A DNA stretch of 64,000 nt from assembly GCA_020061355.1 (NCBI GenBank), contig JAGUYK010000010.1, forward strand, positions 1 to 64,000. Reading direction: 5' to 3'. Position numbers and translations under genes: made by a program. Source of the DNA: Ignavibacteriales bacterium. Its GTDB lineage: Bacteria > Bacteroidota > Ignavibacteria > Ignavibacteriales > Melioribacteraceae. Shown here in pieces: positions 8,053 to 17,178 of the stretch (position 1 is its first letter; the number at the start of each line of letters is the position of its first letter). The notes below the pieces were generated by a model. It was not told where the DNA came from. It did no database searches and was given only the letters and a program-made list of their open reading frames with translations.

Positions 8053-9264
8053 ATGAATCCGTTAAAAGTACTTTACATCAGTGGTTCTCTTGGTTTAGGA
8101 CATGTAACCAGAGACATAGCTATTGCAAATGAACTACGACGCCGAATACCAGATATTAAAATTGACTGGCTGGCCGTTCATCCAGCAAGTGAATTGCTTG
8201 AGAAATCAGGAGAGACAATTGTGCCGGAAGCTTCGGATTATGAAAATGAAAATTTCTATGCAGAAAAAAGTGCTAAAGGCACTTACCTCAATCTGTTAAG
8301 CTATTTATTAAAATCTAAGTCAGCCTGGGAAAAAAATACAAAGGTCTTTGCTAAAATTGTTACTTCCCGTCAATATGATCTTGTTATTGGAGATGAAACC
8401 TATGAAATAAGTCTTGCATTAAGAGAACACCCCGAGCTCAAGAAATTTCCGTTTGTAATGATTTTCGATTTTGTAGGACTCAATTCAATGACGAACAATC
8501 CGCTCGAAAAGTTAGGTGTATATATCTATAATAATAAATGGGCATATTCTTACATCAAGAATCAAAAACCTTCATATGATTTAGGATTATTTGTGGGAGA
8601 ACCTGAAGATATACCGGATAATTCATTTGGCTTTAAGCTTCCAAACCGGCGTGTATTTGCAAATGCTATGTATAAATTTGTCGGCTACATTTTCCCATTT
8701 GATCCGGCTGACTTTACTGACCAAACTGCCATCAGAAAAAAACTGGAATACGGTTCCGAACCACTAATCATTGCTTCAATAGGTGGAACATCGATTGGGA
8801 AAGAGCTTTTAGAGGTTTGCGGTGCGGCATTCCCGATACTTAAAAAAACAATTCCTTTGCTTCGCATGATACTTGTTACAGGTCCGCGTATTGAAACAAA
8901 TTCAGTTAAAGTCCCAACCGGAGTTGAGATCAAACAATTTATTCCAAAGCTATATGAACACTTTGCTGCATGCAATCTTGCTATTGTCCAGGGTGGTGCA
9001 ACTTCCACACTGGAATTGACTGCTTTACAGAAACCTTTTATTTATTTTCCTCTTGAGGGACACAGTGAACAGGCTGATGTTGCTAGGAATCTTTCAAGAA
9101 GAGGTGCAGGGATACAAATGAAATTTTCGGAAACAACTCCAGCATTGCTCGCTGAAAAAATATCAGGTGCACTTGGTTCTCATGTTTCCTATCCTAAAAT
9201 TCCTTCTGATGGTGCAAAAAAGGCTTCTCAAATGATTATGGAATTGCTCCGGGAAAATAGATAA
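8053..9264 (+). CDS. GT-B fold glycosyltransferase (MurG/GT28-like)
   Basis: 403 residues. The N-terminal Rossmann domain opens with LYISGSLGLGHVTRD, the glycine-rich loop of MurG/UDP-glucuronosyl-type enzymes. The C-terminal domain contains LIIASIGGTS and the donor-binding segment VQGGATSTLELTALQKPFIYFPLEGHSEQ, with the conserved GG and a Glu followed by the H-x-E-Q acceptor motif. It should transfer a sugar from a nucleotide donor to a lipid or small acceptor in the cytosol. Donor and acceptor are unknown. It is not next to cell-wall genes, so it is not MurG itself. Confidence 0.8.
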   Translation: MNPLKVLYISGSLGLGHVTRDIAIANELRRRIPDIKIDWLAVHPASELLEKSGETIVPEASDYENENFYAEKSAKGTYLNLLSYLLKSKSAWEKNTKVFAKIVTSRQYDLVIGDETYEISLALREHPELKKFPFVMIFDFVGLNSMTNNPLEKLGVYIYNNKWAYSYIKNQKPSYDLGLFVGEPEDIPDNSFGFKLPNRRVFANAMYKFVGYIFPFDPADFTDQTAIRKKLEYGSEPLIIASIGGTSIGKELLEVCGAAFPILKKTIPLLRMILVTGPRIETNSVKVPTGVEIKQFIPKLYEHFAACNLAIVQGGATSTLELTALQKPFIYFPLEGHSEQADVARNLSRRGAGIQMKFSETTPALLAEKISGALGSHVSYPKIPSDGAKKASQMIMELLRENR

Positions 9265-9329
9265 ATAAATTAATATGGTTAGCAGTTTTATGATAAAAAT
9301 ATTTCAACCAGTGTTGATAAGGAAAAATT

Positions 9330-9818
9330 ATGAAAATACGTATCTTTTTTTTGGTTTTGCTCATATTCACATTCGATCTGGTCTCTCCAAGTTATTGTAT
9401 CGCACAGGATTCTAGTAAAATGTTAATTTATCGTGAAGCGATCGAAACTATTGTACAAGAAATTGACTCAGCTTATAACGCACAAGATTATAGTCGGTTT
9501 AGTTCTGTTTTCACAGATGATGGTAATTTCCAGTTCCCGATTGAAGGAATCGCAATGAATGGACGCAATGAAATTAGGCAATATTTTGCCAGGCAATTTG
9601 CAACCCTTCTACCCTTGCGTCATGTGACAACTACCGGCGACATAAACGTTATCGGTCCCGGAATTTTAGCAGTCGACATTCAGGTCTACATTAAGAATAA
9701 AGATCCGAAGACGGGCACAATTCAGACTCTCTTCCACTATTATGGATTGAGTATTGGGATTCTTACAGATTTGGGATGGCATATCCGCCTGGTTCGATTG
9801 TATCCGGTTTCAAAATAA
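9330..9818 (+). CDS. secreted SnoaL/DUF4440-like protein
   Basis: 162 residues with a signal peptide of about 25 residues ending SYCIAQ. The body shows the NTF2-like cone fold of the SgcJ/EcaC/DUF4440 group: IETIVQEIDSAYNAQDYSRFSSVFTDDG, then GMNGRNEIRQYF (usual G-x-x-I strand-helix), and a final GWHIRLVRLYPV strand. Members are isomerases, dehydratases or ligand-binding proteins; the role here is unknown. A weak AAGGA ribosome site precedes the ATG. It lies 65 bases after the glycosyltransferase. Confidence 0.7.
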   Translation: MKIRIFFLVLLIFTFDLVSPSYCIAQDSSKMLIYREAIETIVQEIDSAYNAQDYSRFSSVFTDDGNFQFPIEGIAMNGRNEIRQYFARQFATLLPLRHVTTTGDINVIGPGILAVDIQVYIKNKDPKTGTIQTLFHYYGLSIGILTDLGWHIRLVRLYPVSK

Positions 9819-10015
9819 AAATTTAATCGTGGACAATTATTTTGTGGTCTAATAGTTTATCCGCATAATTAGTGATTACACAACGCACCTGTTGCATCAG
9901 TTGTACTTGAAGCTTTCATATGTCTATTTACTCTGGCTAAGCTGATTACATGTTATGCAGCTCTACACTTTATATTAGTCATAGTCCATAATACTTAAGT
10001 ATTGAAGGTGATGAA

Positions 10016-10924
10016 ATGAGAAACCAGATGGGAGAAGTAATTTTACTTAACCGGTTTACATTAACTATAATTATACTGTGTTCAACAATTAATTTTTCAC
10101 AAACTAATTCAAATACTCTTTTATTCAGAACCGAAACTAAAATACTTCACTCCAATATCATTGAAAGAGATTTTGAAATTTATATATCCTTTCCGGTCGA
10201 CTACTTTCAGAACGACACAATATTTTATCCCGTATTATATTGTACTGATGGTAATCGTAATTTTAATATGTTAAGTGATATTGTGAACATCTTAAGTTTC
10301 CCTGGTAACGAAATTCCTAAAATTTTAGTTGTAGGAATCGGATATAAAATGAATGGATTGGAAGAGTGGGGAGCTTTTCGACATTACGATCTAACACCTA
10401 CTAAAATCCCGGAAGCAGATAAAAGATGGAAGGAGACTTTAATAAGAATGTCGGGACGTAATGATCTTGTAGTTGAATCCGGCGGCGCATTCAATTTTTT
10501 AGAATTTATTTCGAGCGAACTAATTCCTTTTATAGAATCTAATTATCGTGTAAATAAAAATGACAGGGCATTATTTGGTTATTCACTTGGCGGGTTATTT
10601 ACTCTCTACACATTATTTAATAAAACAGATTTATTCCAGCGATACTACGCTGGCAGTCCATCAATAAGCTGGGATAACGATGTTATTCTTCAACACGAAA
10701 TTGCATTTTCAAAAGCAGAAAAGGATTTGCCTATAAATTTATTTATTAGTTTCGGCAGCTTAGAAAGCAAATCCAGCATTGAGAAAATGAACCAAATGGT
10801 AAGCCGCCTTTATTCTTATCATTTCCCGAATCTTAGTATAGAAACACACGTTTTTGAAGGAGAAACTCACGCTTCCTGTTATCCCTCAGGAATCTGCAGG
10901 GCGTTAAAGGTAGTATACAAATGA
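10016..10924 (+). CDS. alpha/beta hydrolase of the esterase D / IroE type
   Basis: 302 residues. It begins with a hydrophobic signal-like segment (about 13-29, ending NFSQ), so it is probably exported. The PF00756-type esterase pattern is clear: ERDFEIYISFPVDY, YPVLYCTDGNRN, then the nucleophile elbow FGYSLGGLFTLY (Ser near residue 190) and the late EGETHASCYPSG segment with the catalytic His. Homologues include feruloyl esterases, siderophore esterases and S-formylglutathione hydrolases; no siderophore genes lie nearby. A good AAGGTG ribosome site precedes the ATG. Confidence 0.8.
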   Translation: MRNQMGEVILLNRFTLTIIILCSTINFSQTNSNTLLFRTETKILHSNIIERDFEIYISFPVDYFQNDTIFYPVLYCTDGNRNFNMLSDIVNILSFPGNEIPKILVVGIGYKMNGLEEWGAFRHYDLTPTKIPEADKRWKETLIRMSGRNDLVVESGGAFNFLEFISSELIPFIESNYRVNKNDRALFGYSLGGLFTLYTLFNKTDLFQRYYAGSPSISWDNDVILQHEIAFSKAEKDLPINLFISFGSLESKSSIEKMNQMVSRLYSYHFPNLSIETHVFEGETHASCYPSGICRALKVVYK

Positions 10925-11009
10925 AAAAGTTATATAACTTGAAAATTCAGTTCAGCAACTTAAAAACTCAATTTCTAGAAAAAATAGATTTATAAAAGAG
11001 GTGAACCAA

Positions 11010-11207
11010 ATGAACCTTTCATCTAAAATTAAAAACATCAGTATGGATTGGACTGATGTAGCATTATTAAAAGTAGCCGTCTTCGCTGCAACCCTTTTAG
11101 TAGCCAAACTATGGAATCCCATATTAAGTCTTGAATGGTACTGGTATTTTATTTTATGGATAGTTGCCGCAATAAAACCTTTGTATGCTTTCTTTGGAAA
11201 CAAATAA
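11010..11207 (+). CDS. small membrane protein of unknown function
   Basis: 65 residues. A start at the ATG at 11010 is preferred over the GTG at 11001 because the sequence AGAGGTG forms a ribosome site 6 bases before it. Two membrane segments are visible (about 17-33 and 39-57), the second rich in Trp and Tyr, with a short basic tail. Small proteins of this kind occur in many Bacteroidota but I do not recognise a named family. Confidence 0.55.
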   Translation: MNLSSKIKNISMDWTDVALLKVAVFAATLLVAKLWNPILSLEWYWYFILWIVAAIKPLYAFFGNK

Positions 11208-11230
11208 CCAGTGAAGAGTAATCAGTCAAT

Positions 11231-11339
11231 TGTATACAGTATACAGTCTGCAGTTTGCAAGTGTGGAAATATCCGGTATCTGAAGCCAGGTATCGGGAAT
11301 CCAGTATCAAGCATCTAGTATCCAGCATCCGACATCAGG
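11231..11339. repeat. degenerate tandem repeat, unit about CCAGTATC
   Basis: The stretch begins with GTATACAGTATACAGTC and passes into a run of variants of CCAGTATC / CCAGCATC (11271-11338: ccggtatc, ccaggtatc, ccagtatc, tagtatc, cagcatc, gacatc), separated by a few bases. It does not encode protein. It looks like a decayed short tandem array filling the gap between two genes. The array ends before the cdd promoter. Confidence 0.65.
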
Positions 11340-11374
11340 AACACTTTCCAATTCCATTTAATTCTATAATCTCA

Positions 11375-11382
11375 TATCTTTG
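11375..11382 (+). promoter_or_regulatory. candidate -7 promoter element of cdd
   Basis: TATCTTTG matches the Bacteroidetes -7 consensus TAnnTTTG exactly and lies 22 bases before the cdd ATG, giving a leader of roughly 15 bases. The -33 element is weak (TTCC 19 bases upstream). Confidence 0.45.
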
Positions 11383-11404
11383 CACAAAACAAAATTGAGA
11401 TTGC

Positions 11405-11806
11405 ATGTACAACGTTAAAGAGCTAATCCAAAAGGCCATCGAAGCAAAATCCAAAGCCCTTCCAATCTATTCAAACTTTCATGTAGGCGCAGCACTTTTA
11501 TCAGATGACGGAAAGATCTATCAGGGTGCGAATATTGAAAACTCATCTTACAGTTTAACAATTTGTGCAGAAAGGACTGCTGCATTCGCGGCAATTCTTG
11601 ACGGTAAGAGAAAATTCAAGGCAATTGCACTTGTCGGAGATACCGATGATTATCTTCCACCATGCGGTGCATGCCGCCAGGTTCTTTCAGATCTTTGCGG
11701 TAAAGAGATTGATGTAATTCTTGTAAACGGTAAAGACGAAACTAAAACAGTAAAATTAGGTGAGTTGCTTCCCTATTCATTCGGTGAGGAGTTTTTAAAA
11801 AAATGA
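11405..11806 (+). CDS. cdd: cytidine deaminase
   Basis: 133 residues, the normal length of homotetrameric bacterial cytidine deaminases. It converts cytidine and deoxycytidine to uridine and deoxyuridine. The zinc site is complete: CAE at residues 54-56 (Cys ligand and catalytic Glu) and PCGAC with Cys-87 and Cys-90. The substrate pocket segment NFHVGAALL is also present. Its last codon overlaps the start of tdk, and a nucleoside transporter and a purine nucleoside phosphorylase follow, so this is a nucleoside salvage cluster. Confidence 0.95.
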   Translation: MYNVKELIQKAIEAKSKALPIYSNFHVGAALLSDDGKIYQGANIENSSYSLTICAERTAAFAAILDGKRKFKAIALVGDTDDYLPPCGACRQVLSDLCGKEIDVILVNGKDETKTVKLGELLPYSFGEEFLKK

Positions 11807-12375
11807 TGGAATTTCAACCCCATGCAATGCCTAATAATACCGGCTGGATTGAAGTTATTGCAGGCTGTATGTTCAGCGGTAAAACTGAAGAGTTAATCCG
11901 CCGTTTGCGCAGAGCTAAAATTGCCAAACAGAATGTGAAAATTTTCAAACCGAAAATTGATATCCGTTATTCGGTAGGAGACATTGTTTCTCACAGCGAA
12001 CAATCGATGCCTTCGATACTTGTGGAAAACGCTAAAGAGATTTTAGATTATGTTGAAAATGCCCAGGTAATTGGTATTGATGAAGCTCAATTCTTTAATT
12101 CGGAATTGATTGAGATATGCAATAAGCTTGCAAACGACGGCAAACGTGTAATTGTAGCCGGACTCGATATGGATTACCGCGGAATTCCGTTTGAACCGAT
12201 GCCACAACTACTGGCTGTTGCTGAATATATTACAAAAACACTTGCTATCTGTGTAAATTGCGGTAACCCGGCTGATAAAACTCAACGTAAGATTGTTTCT
12301 TCGGAACGGGTCCTGGTAGGCGCTGCCGATAGTTATGAAGCACGATGCAGAAAATGCCATTATATACCCGAGTAG
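11803..12375 (+). CDS. tdk: thymidine kinase, type II
   Basis: 190 residues. It phosphorylates thymidine to dTMP with ATP. The P-loop GCMFSGKTE is at residues 21-29, the catalytic Glu sits in GIDEAQFF (Glu-95), and the zinc-binding lasso domain has Cys-150, Cys-153, Cys-182 and Cys-185. The gene starts at an ATG overlapping the cdd stop (translational coupling); a second ATG follows directly, so the first residue is ambiguous. Confidence 0.95.
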   Translation: MMEFQPHAMPNNTGWIEVIAGCMFSGKTEELIRRLRRAKIAKQNVKIFKPKIDIRYSVGDIVSHSEQSMPSILVENAKEILDYVENAQVIGIDEAQFFNSELIEICNKLANDGKRVIVAGLDMDYRGIPFEPMPQLLAVAEYITKTLAICVNCGNPADKTQRKIVSSERVLVGAADSYEARCRKCHYIPE

Positions 12376-12382
12376 TTGAATA

Positions 12383-12461
12383 CTGTCATGCTGAACTTGT
12401 TTCAGCATCTGTGTAATAAGAAAGATTTGAATGAGAGATTCCGAACCAAATTCGGAATGAC
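12383..12461. repeat. pair of inverted palindromic elements
   Basis: Two perfect 8-bp stem-loops with 5-base loops: ATGCTGAA/TTCAGCAT at 12388-12408 and ATTCCGAA/TTCGGAAT at 12438-12458. Each is flanked by GTCAT or its complement ATGAC, and the left unit (GTCATGCTGAACTTGTTTCA) resembles the reverse complement of the right one. The whole is therefore a large imperfect inverted repeat. It fills the gap between tdk and the transporter gene. No T-run follows, so it is not a normal terminator. Similar GTCAT-flanked elements are widespread in intergenic DNA of many bacteria. Confidence 0.75.
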
Positions 12462-12515
12462 GGTTATAAGCATATTTAAATCAGCATAAAACTTTTTAAT
12501 AACTTCTGGTGACAA

Positions 12516-13868
12516 ATGGATTTCAATTCTTTATTTCGGGGTATTATCGGGATAGTACTTTTACTCGGTATAGCGTTCCTCATTTCCAATAACAAGAAGA
12601 GAATAAATTGGAGATTAGTTCTAAGCGGACTTGCAATTCAAATTACGCTTGCAATATTTATAATCAAAGGTGATCAGTTAGGGAGTTTCTTTGCACCGCT
12701 TGGATGGATTAAAGAATTTTTCAGGTTTGTAAGTTCATTCTTCGTATTGATACTTAACTTCACAACCGAAGGAGCAAAATTTGTTTTTGGAAGTTTGGGA
12801 TTGGGTCCTGGCAGTGAAGGAAGTATCGGTGTTTTCTTTGCATTCCAGGTATTACCGACAATAATTTTCTTTGCAAGTTTAATGTCGCTCCTCTACTATC
12901 TGGGTGTAATGCAGAAGATTGTACAGGGAATGGCATGGTTCATGGCAAGAGTAATGGGAACCAGCGGCGCTGAATCGCTTTCATGTACTGCAAATATATT
13001 CGTCGGACAGACTGAAGCACCTCTTATGATCAAACCATACCTGAAAGGTATGACGCAGAGCGAGCTGTTAACTATCATGGTCGGTGGAATGGCAACAATT
13101 GCCGGCGGAGTGATGGCGGCTTATATTCAAATTCTCGGAACTTCTTTTGCACAGGCAAATAATATTCCGATACAGGAAGCACAATTACTCTTTGCTACTC
13201 ACCTGCTTGGTGCAAGTGTAATGGCAGCACCTGCTGCATTATTGATTTCCAAGATCATGTTTCCTGAAACCAGTGAACCGGAAACCAAAGGGATAGTAAA
13301 AGTATCTGTTGAAAAAAATGCATCGAATGTAATTGAAGCCGCTGCCGTAGGTGCAAGCGAAGGAATGACTTTAGCTATAAATGTTGCAGCAATGTTAATA
13401 GCATTTATCGCCTTGATTGCTCTAATAAATTATTTCCTTGGATGGGTCGGAGATATTTTCGGTTTCAACCAGACCCTGGTCGCACAGTTCGGTCATAAAT
13501 TCAGTCTTCAATTGATATTCGGCTCGGTCCTTCAATTCCTGGCTTTCGGAATAGGAGTTCCATGGGAAAGCGCATACCACTTCGGGAGTTTGATAGGGAC
13601 CAAAGTAGTATTGAACGAATTCGTTGCCTACCTCGATATGGGTAAGTTAGTTGAAATGAAATCATTGATGAACGAAAAAGCAATTTTAATGGCTACATAT
13701 GCATTATGCGGATTTGCAAATTTCAGTTCGATTGCAATCCAGATTGGCGGAATTTCGCCATTAGCGCCTAATAGAAGAGCAGACCTTGCAAAGCTCGGTA
13801 TTCGTGCGGTAATTGGCGGAACCTTAGCTACACTCTTAACTGCAACATTAGCGGGAATATTATTCTGA
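12516..13868 (+). CDS. concentrative nucleoside transporter (NupC/CNT family)
   Basis: 450 residues, an integral inner-membrane protein with many helices. CNT signatures are clear: the N-terminal domain, the GQTEAPLMIKPYL motif with the nucleoside-binding Glu near residue 170, the Gly-rich MATIAGGVMAAYI helix, the second EGMTLAINVAAMLIAF repeat and the late GFANFSSIAIQIGGISPLAPNRR segment. It imports nucleosides with H+ or Na+. It sits between tdk and punA and shares its final base with the punA start, which fits a salvage role. Confidence 0.92.
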   Translation: MDFNSLFRGIIGIVLLLGIAFLISNNKKRINWRLVLSGLAIQITLAIFIIKGDQLGSFFAPLGWIKEFFRFVSSFFVLILNFTTEGAKFVFGSLGLGPGSEGSIGVFFAFQVLPTIIFFASLMSLLYYLGVMQKIVQGMAWFMARVMGTSGAESLSCTANIFVGQTEAPLMIKPYLKGMTQSELLTIMVGGMATIAGGVMAAYIQILGTSFAQANNIPIQEAQLLFATHLLGASVMAAPAALLISKIMFPETSEPETKGIVKVSVEKNASNVIEAAAVGASEGMTLAINVAAMLIAFIALIALINYFLGWVGDIFGFNQTLVAQFGHKFSLQLIFGSVLQFLAFGIGVPWESAYHFGSLIGTKVVLNEFVAYLDMGKLVEMKSLMNEKAILMATYALCGFANFSSIAIQIGGISPLAPNRRADLAKLGIRAVIGGTLATLLTATLAGILF

Positions 13869-14689
13869 TGGTCAATCTAAACGCAAAATACAGAGAGATT
13901 GTGGAGAGCATTAAAAATCAAATTCCGTTTGAACCGGAAATTTGTATTGTCCTCGGGAGCGGACTCGGTGACTTTGCAGAAAAAGTTGAAACAGTAAAAT
14001 CATTTTCAACTTCTGAATTACCCGGATATCCAAAATCAACTGTTGAAGGGCACCAAGGCTTCTTACATTTCTCGAAATATGCCGGTAAAAAATTATTAAT
14101 TGTCCAGGGCAGAATTCATTTTTATGAAGGATATAAATTATCTGAATGTTTAATACCGATCCATTTAGCAGCTAAATTGAATTGTAAGAACATAATCCTT
14201 ACAAATGCAGCCGGAGGCATTAACACAAACTTTAAACCGGGCGACCTGATGTTAATCTTTTCTTTTAACGGACTATCGATTAAAAAAGAGTTAACCGAAG
14301 TATTAGGATTAACAACAATTGATAAGCGTAATGACTTCCTCGACTTCCCTTCTACTGAGTTGAACGAAAAAATTAAACTTGCTGCACTTAAAGAAGGAAT
14401 AGCCTTGCGCGAAGGTGTCTACTGGTTCACCAAGGGACCAAGCTATGAGACCAAAGCAGAAATTAAAATGATGCAGAAGTTCGGCGGTGATGCTGTCGGT
14501 ATGTCAACTTTTCACGAAGCGGTCTATGCCTCCTACCTCGGATTAAAGGTCGGCGCAATTTCTTGCATAACAAATTTTGCAGCGGGTCTTTCCTCTACTA
14601 AATTATCCCATTCGGAAGTGATGGAAACAGCAAAACATGTTAAGTTTGATTTCGAACGGCTGGTAAAAAAAATAATAGAATTGATTTAA
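13868..14689 (+). CDS. punA: purine nucleoside phosphorylase, trimeric (class II) type
   Basis: 273 residues, typical of the trimeric mammalian-type enzyme that splits inosine and guanosine with phosphate. The phosphate site is visible: GSGLG (Ser-31), H-x-G at His-62, QGRIHFYEGY with Arg-82 and His-84. The base-binding segment GPSYETKAEI and the late AVGMSTFHEAVYA and TNFAAG motifs are intact. It overlaps the transporter stop by one base. Its stop codon directly abuts the stop of rsmE on the other strand with no spacer. Confidence 0.93.
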   Translation: MVNLNAKYREIVESIKNQIPFEPEICIVLGSGLGDFAEKVETVKSFSTSELPGYPKSTVEGHQGFLHFSKYAGKKLLIVQGRIHFYEGYKLSECLIPIHLAAKLNCKNIILTNAAGGINTNFKPGDLMLIFSFNGLSIKKELTEVLGLTTIDKRNDFLDFPSTELNEKIKLAALKEGIALREGVYWFTKGPSYETKAEIKMMQKFGGDAVGMSTFHEAVYASYLGLKVGAISCITNFAAGLSSTKLSHSEVMETAKHVKFDFERLVKKIIELI

Positions 14690-15418
14690 CTACTCTCCAT
14701 ACTCCATAGATAGAAGGCTTGCCGCTGTCACTACTGCTGTTTCAGTCCTGAGTCTATTATCGGTCAGTTTTACAAACGAGCAATGTTTGGTCATTGCAAT
14801 TTCTTCATCGGCAAAACCGCCTTCCGGTCCAAACACAAAATATAATTTACTATGTCTTTCTGATAAATCGGTTGACTTAAGAAATTCATTGAATGACATT
14901 TTTGAATTTTGTTCAAACATCACTCGTTTTCCTTCATACGAAGCAATTTCAGAAATACTGTTAACATGTTTTATTTGAGGAAGCCATGCTCTAAGAGATT
15001 GCTTCATTGCAGCTAGAAGGATTTTATTCCAGCGGTCAAGTTTTGCCCCTTTTGCTACTGTCCGTATCGAATCGAAAATAATAAAATTAGTAATCCCCAG
15101 TTCAACGCATTTTTCTAATGCGAATTCAAATCGATCTTGTGTCCTCAGCCGGGGTAAGCAGAAAGTAAAATTTGAGAGCGAATTTGAGTAATGCCATGCT
15201 TTAATTGTAGAGCATTGAATATTTTTCTTATTAATAGTTTCGATTAAGGATTTGTAGATACTTCCCTTCCCGTCTGAAACGTAAATTTCATCTCCGATCT
15301 TATGTCTCATCACATCTTTTATATGATGAACTTCCTCACCGGAAATAATCAAGTCATCAGAATTGTTTGGTCCAGTTGTGTAGTATAATTCTATATTAGA
15401 AAGAAAAGTCGCTTCCAA
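14690..15418 (-). CDS. rsmE: 16S rRNA m3U1498 methyltransferase
   Basis: 242 residues, the usual RsmE length. The N-terminal PUA-like domain contains EEVHHIKDVMRHKIGDEIYV. The C-terminal SPOUT knot contains FVFGPEGGFADEE and the SAM-binding LTDNRLRTETAVVTAASLL. It methylates U1498 of 16S rRNA. The start overlaps the 3' end of the upstream barrel gene by about 23 bases, so it is probably translated from the same transcript. Confidence 0.95.
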   Translation of the reverse strand: MEATFLSNIELYYTTGPNNSDDLIISGEEVHHIKDVMRHKIGDEIYVSDGKGSIYKSLIETINKKNIQCSTIKAWHYSNSLSNFTFCLPRLRTQDRFEFALEKCVELGITNFIIFDSIRTVAKGAKLDRWNKILLAAMKQSLRAWLPQIKHVNSISEIASYEGKRVMFEQNSKMSFNEFLKSTDLSERHSKLYFVFGPEGGFADEEIAMTKHCSFVKLTDNRLRTETAVVTAASLLSMEYGE

Positions 15419-16733
15419 TTAGAAATTCTCCGATTCCATATTTATTAAATGCATATTCGAAACGAATTGCATCGTAAGGTAATGCTAAAATTGTTAATCC
15501 GAAACCGTAGCCGGTTCTGAAATCACTAAAATGGAATCTTTGATGGTTGTTAAATACCTGTCCGGCATCCGTAAAGAACGACAAATAGATACCAATCCGT
15601 GCAGAAGTAATTTGTCTTGGTATAAGAGGAAGTTTAATGCTGAAATCGAAATCTTTTATGATTGGATAACTCACCTCAATCGAGGTCAATATAAAATTAT
15701 TTCCTTCAATATTTTCGTTACTATATCCGCGTACATATTCTTCGTAACCAAGGTATGAATAGTCGTAATATGGAATTGATTTGCCGAATGTATGGCGTAA
15801 GGCAAATCTCCATCTTGCCGATAAATTCTCTACAATGCCCCTATATTCTCTGAAATCAAAAAGGAAAATATTATAATTGATGTTAGAGATTCCCAATCCT
15901 TTATACTGCAATTGAGCTAACGCATAGATCCCGTCCTGTGAATACTGCTTTAGATCCCTGGAATCATATGTATAACCGGCAGTTAACGACAAGACCCTAT
16001 CGATTGGTTTTCCCGATGCAGTCATCCTTCCGATTGAATTTTCCGGAGCAGTGATATAAGCAAAACCGATACCGCCATACAGATCGTTAAATTGATCGAA
16101 TCTTTTGCCGAGCGCAAAACCAATTGAGTAGAATTTATAATCGAAATTATCCCCGTAAAGTCTTTTAGCAGAAACACTTTTGTTATTCATATTCAATAAT
16201 GATAAGGCAAAACTGAGCCCAAGATTATTCTCATAATCGAATGCAGGATTCTGGTATAGAAGTGAAAAGAAAGGATCGTATCCTAAACTGATAATAGTCC
16301 TAAAGCGCTCATTCCGCCCTCTAAAATTTTTATATGAAATACTAATCCCATAGGAATAACCCGAGTTATTATTCTGCCTTCTAATGAAAGGTATCGGGTA
16401 CAGGTACCATCCCTCATGCAGATCGATGGAAATAATAGTTTTATTATTTATAACAACAGGAGAAACATCTACTTTGGTGAAGAGTCTTAAACTAATTATC
16501 CTTTCCCTATTGAATATAAGCTGCGAAGATGTGACAGTATCGCCAATTTGAAAAGTTAATTCTCTTAGAATAATAAATTCTTCGGTAAAATCATTCCCTG
16601 TAATTTTAATTGAATCGACTATGAAATTTTGATCCGGGACAAATAAAGAATCGGGCTCAGCATAGGACTGAGTGGAAAGTAAAATATAAAAACCGATTGC
16701 AATGAAAAGAAAATTTTTATTAAACGATTTCAT
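15396..16733 (-). CDS. outer-membrane Omp85-like barrel with one POTRA domain
   Basis: 445 residues. A signal peptide (about 1-25, ending SYAE) leads to one POTRA-like module (about 38-105: FIVDSIKITGNDFTEEFIILREL, a typical beta-alpha-alpha-beta opening) and then a 16-strand-like barrel of surface-antigen (D15) type with alternating aromatic residues and a terminal aromatic Phe. Real BamA has five POTRAs, so this short one is closer to TamA/patatin-type or other small Omp85 proteins. The substrate is unknown. It is 16 bases downstream of the CoA-binding protein. Confidence 0.75.
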   Translation of the reverse strand: MKSFNKNFLFIAIGFYILLSTQSYAEPDSLFVPDQNFIVDSIKITGNDFTEEFIILRELTFQIGDTVTSSQLIFNRERIISLRLFTKVDVSPVVINNKTIISIDLHEGWYLYPIPFIRRQNNNSGYSYGISISYKNFRGRNERFRTIISLGYDPFFSLLYQNPAFDYENNLGLSFALSLLNMNNKSVSAKRLYGDNFDYKFYSIGFALGKRFDQFNDLYGGIGFAYITAPENSIGRMTASGKPIDRVLSLTAGYTYDSRDLKQYSQDGIYALAQLQYKGLGISNINYNIFLFDFREYRGIVENLSARWRFALRHTFGKSIPYYDYSYLGYEEYVRGYSNENIEGNNFILTSIEVSYPIIKDFDFSIKLPLIPRQITSARIGIYLSFFTDAGQVFNNHQRFHFSDFRTGYGFGLTILALPYDAIRFEYAFNKYGIGEFLIGSDFSF

Positions 16734-16749
16734 TACAACCGGCTCTTAA

Positions 16750-17178
16750 TTAATTTTTATTAGCTGATTTACAGCGATTATAATAAACGAAAATACATTT
16801 ATCCTGTATAGTTAAGATCCCGCTGTCAATTACTGGTTTTACCGCCAGATCATTTCTAATCCCTTCCTGAAGCCACAGTGCTTTTGGATTCTTTGCAAGA
16901 ACTGAATCAATAAGTTCAGGAATATCTTCCGACCTTCTGAAAACGTCTATAATATCTACTTCATGAGGAATATCAGCAAGTGTCATATATACAGGTATTC
17001 CGCCGGCATTACCTTCTCCAAATACAGGATTGACACCAACAACATTATAACCCTGATCAACCAGAAAGGAAGCAATCCTTCTGCTTGTTCTATAAGCTTC
17101 GCGTGATATTCCAACTACTGCAATTGTTTGGGCATCCGAAAGTAATTTGCAAATCTCCTTTAATTCAATTTCATTCAT
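16750..17178 (-). CDS. CoA-binding domain protein (YccU-like)
   Basis: 142 residues forming one Rossmann-type CoA-binding domain (CoA_binding_2). The motif [22 protein letters not shown] near the start, then [11 protein letters not shown], the [16 protein letters not shown] segment and [11 protein letters not shown] are typical of YccU-like proteins. The function of these small proteins is not well defined, although they bind CoA. The ATG overlaps the gcvP stop by 4 bases, so the two genes are translationally coupled. Confidence 0.85.
   Translation of the reverse strand: MNEIELKEICKLLSDAQTIAVVGISREAYRTSRRIASFLVDQGYNVVGVNPVFGEGNAGGIPVYMTLADIPHEVDIIDVFRRSEDIPELIDSVLAKNPKALWLQEGIRNDLAVKPVIDSGILTIQDKCIFVYYNRCKSANKN

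Noticed and set aside
10927-10940. Perfect palindrome AAGTTATATAACTT as operator
   Set aside because: It is low-complexity, directly follows a stop codon, and has no second copy near a promoter.
11231-11339. Possible CRISPR array
   Set aside because: Units are about 8 bases, degenerate and without constant spacers; it is a decayed tandem repeat.
13501-13683. Minus-strand frame starting MLFRSS, like the adapter-derived start at base 4
   Set aside because: It starts with TTG inside the transporter gene and its bases do not match adapter sequence; it is a shadow frame.
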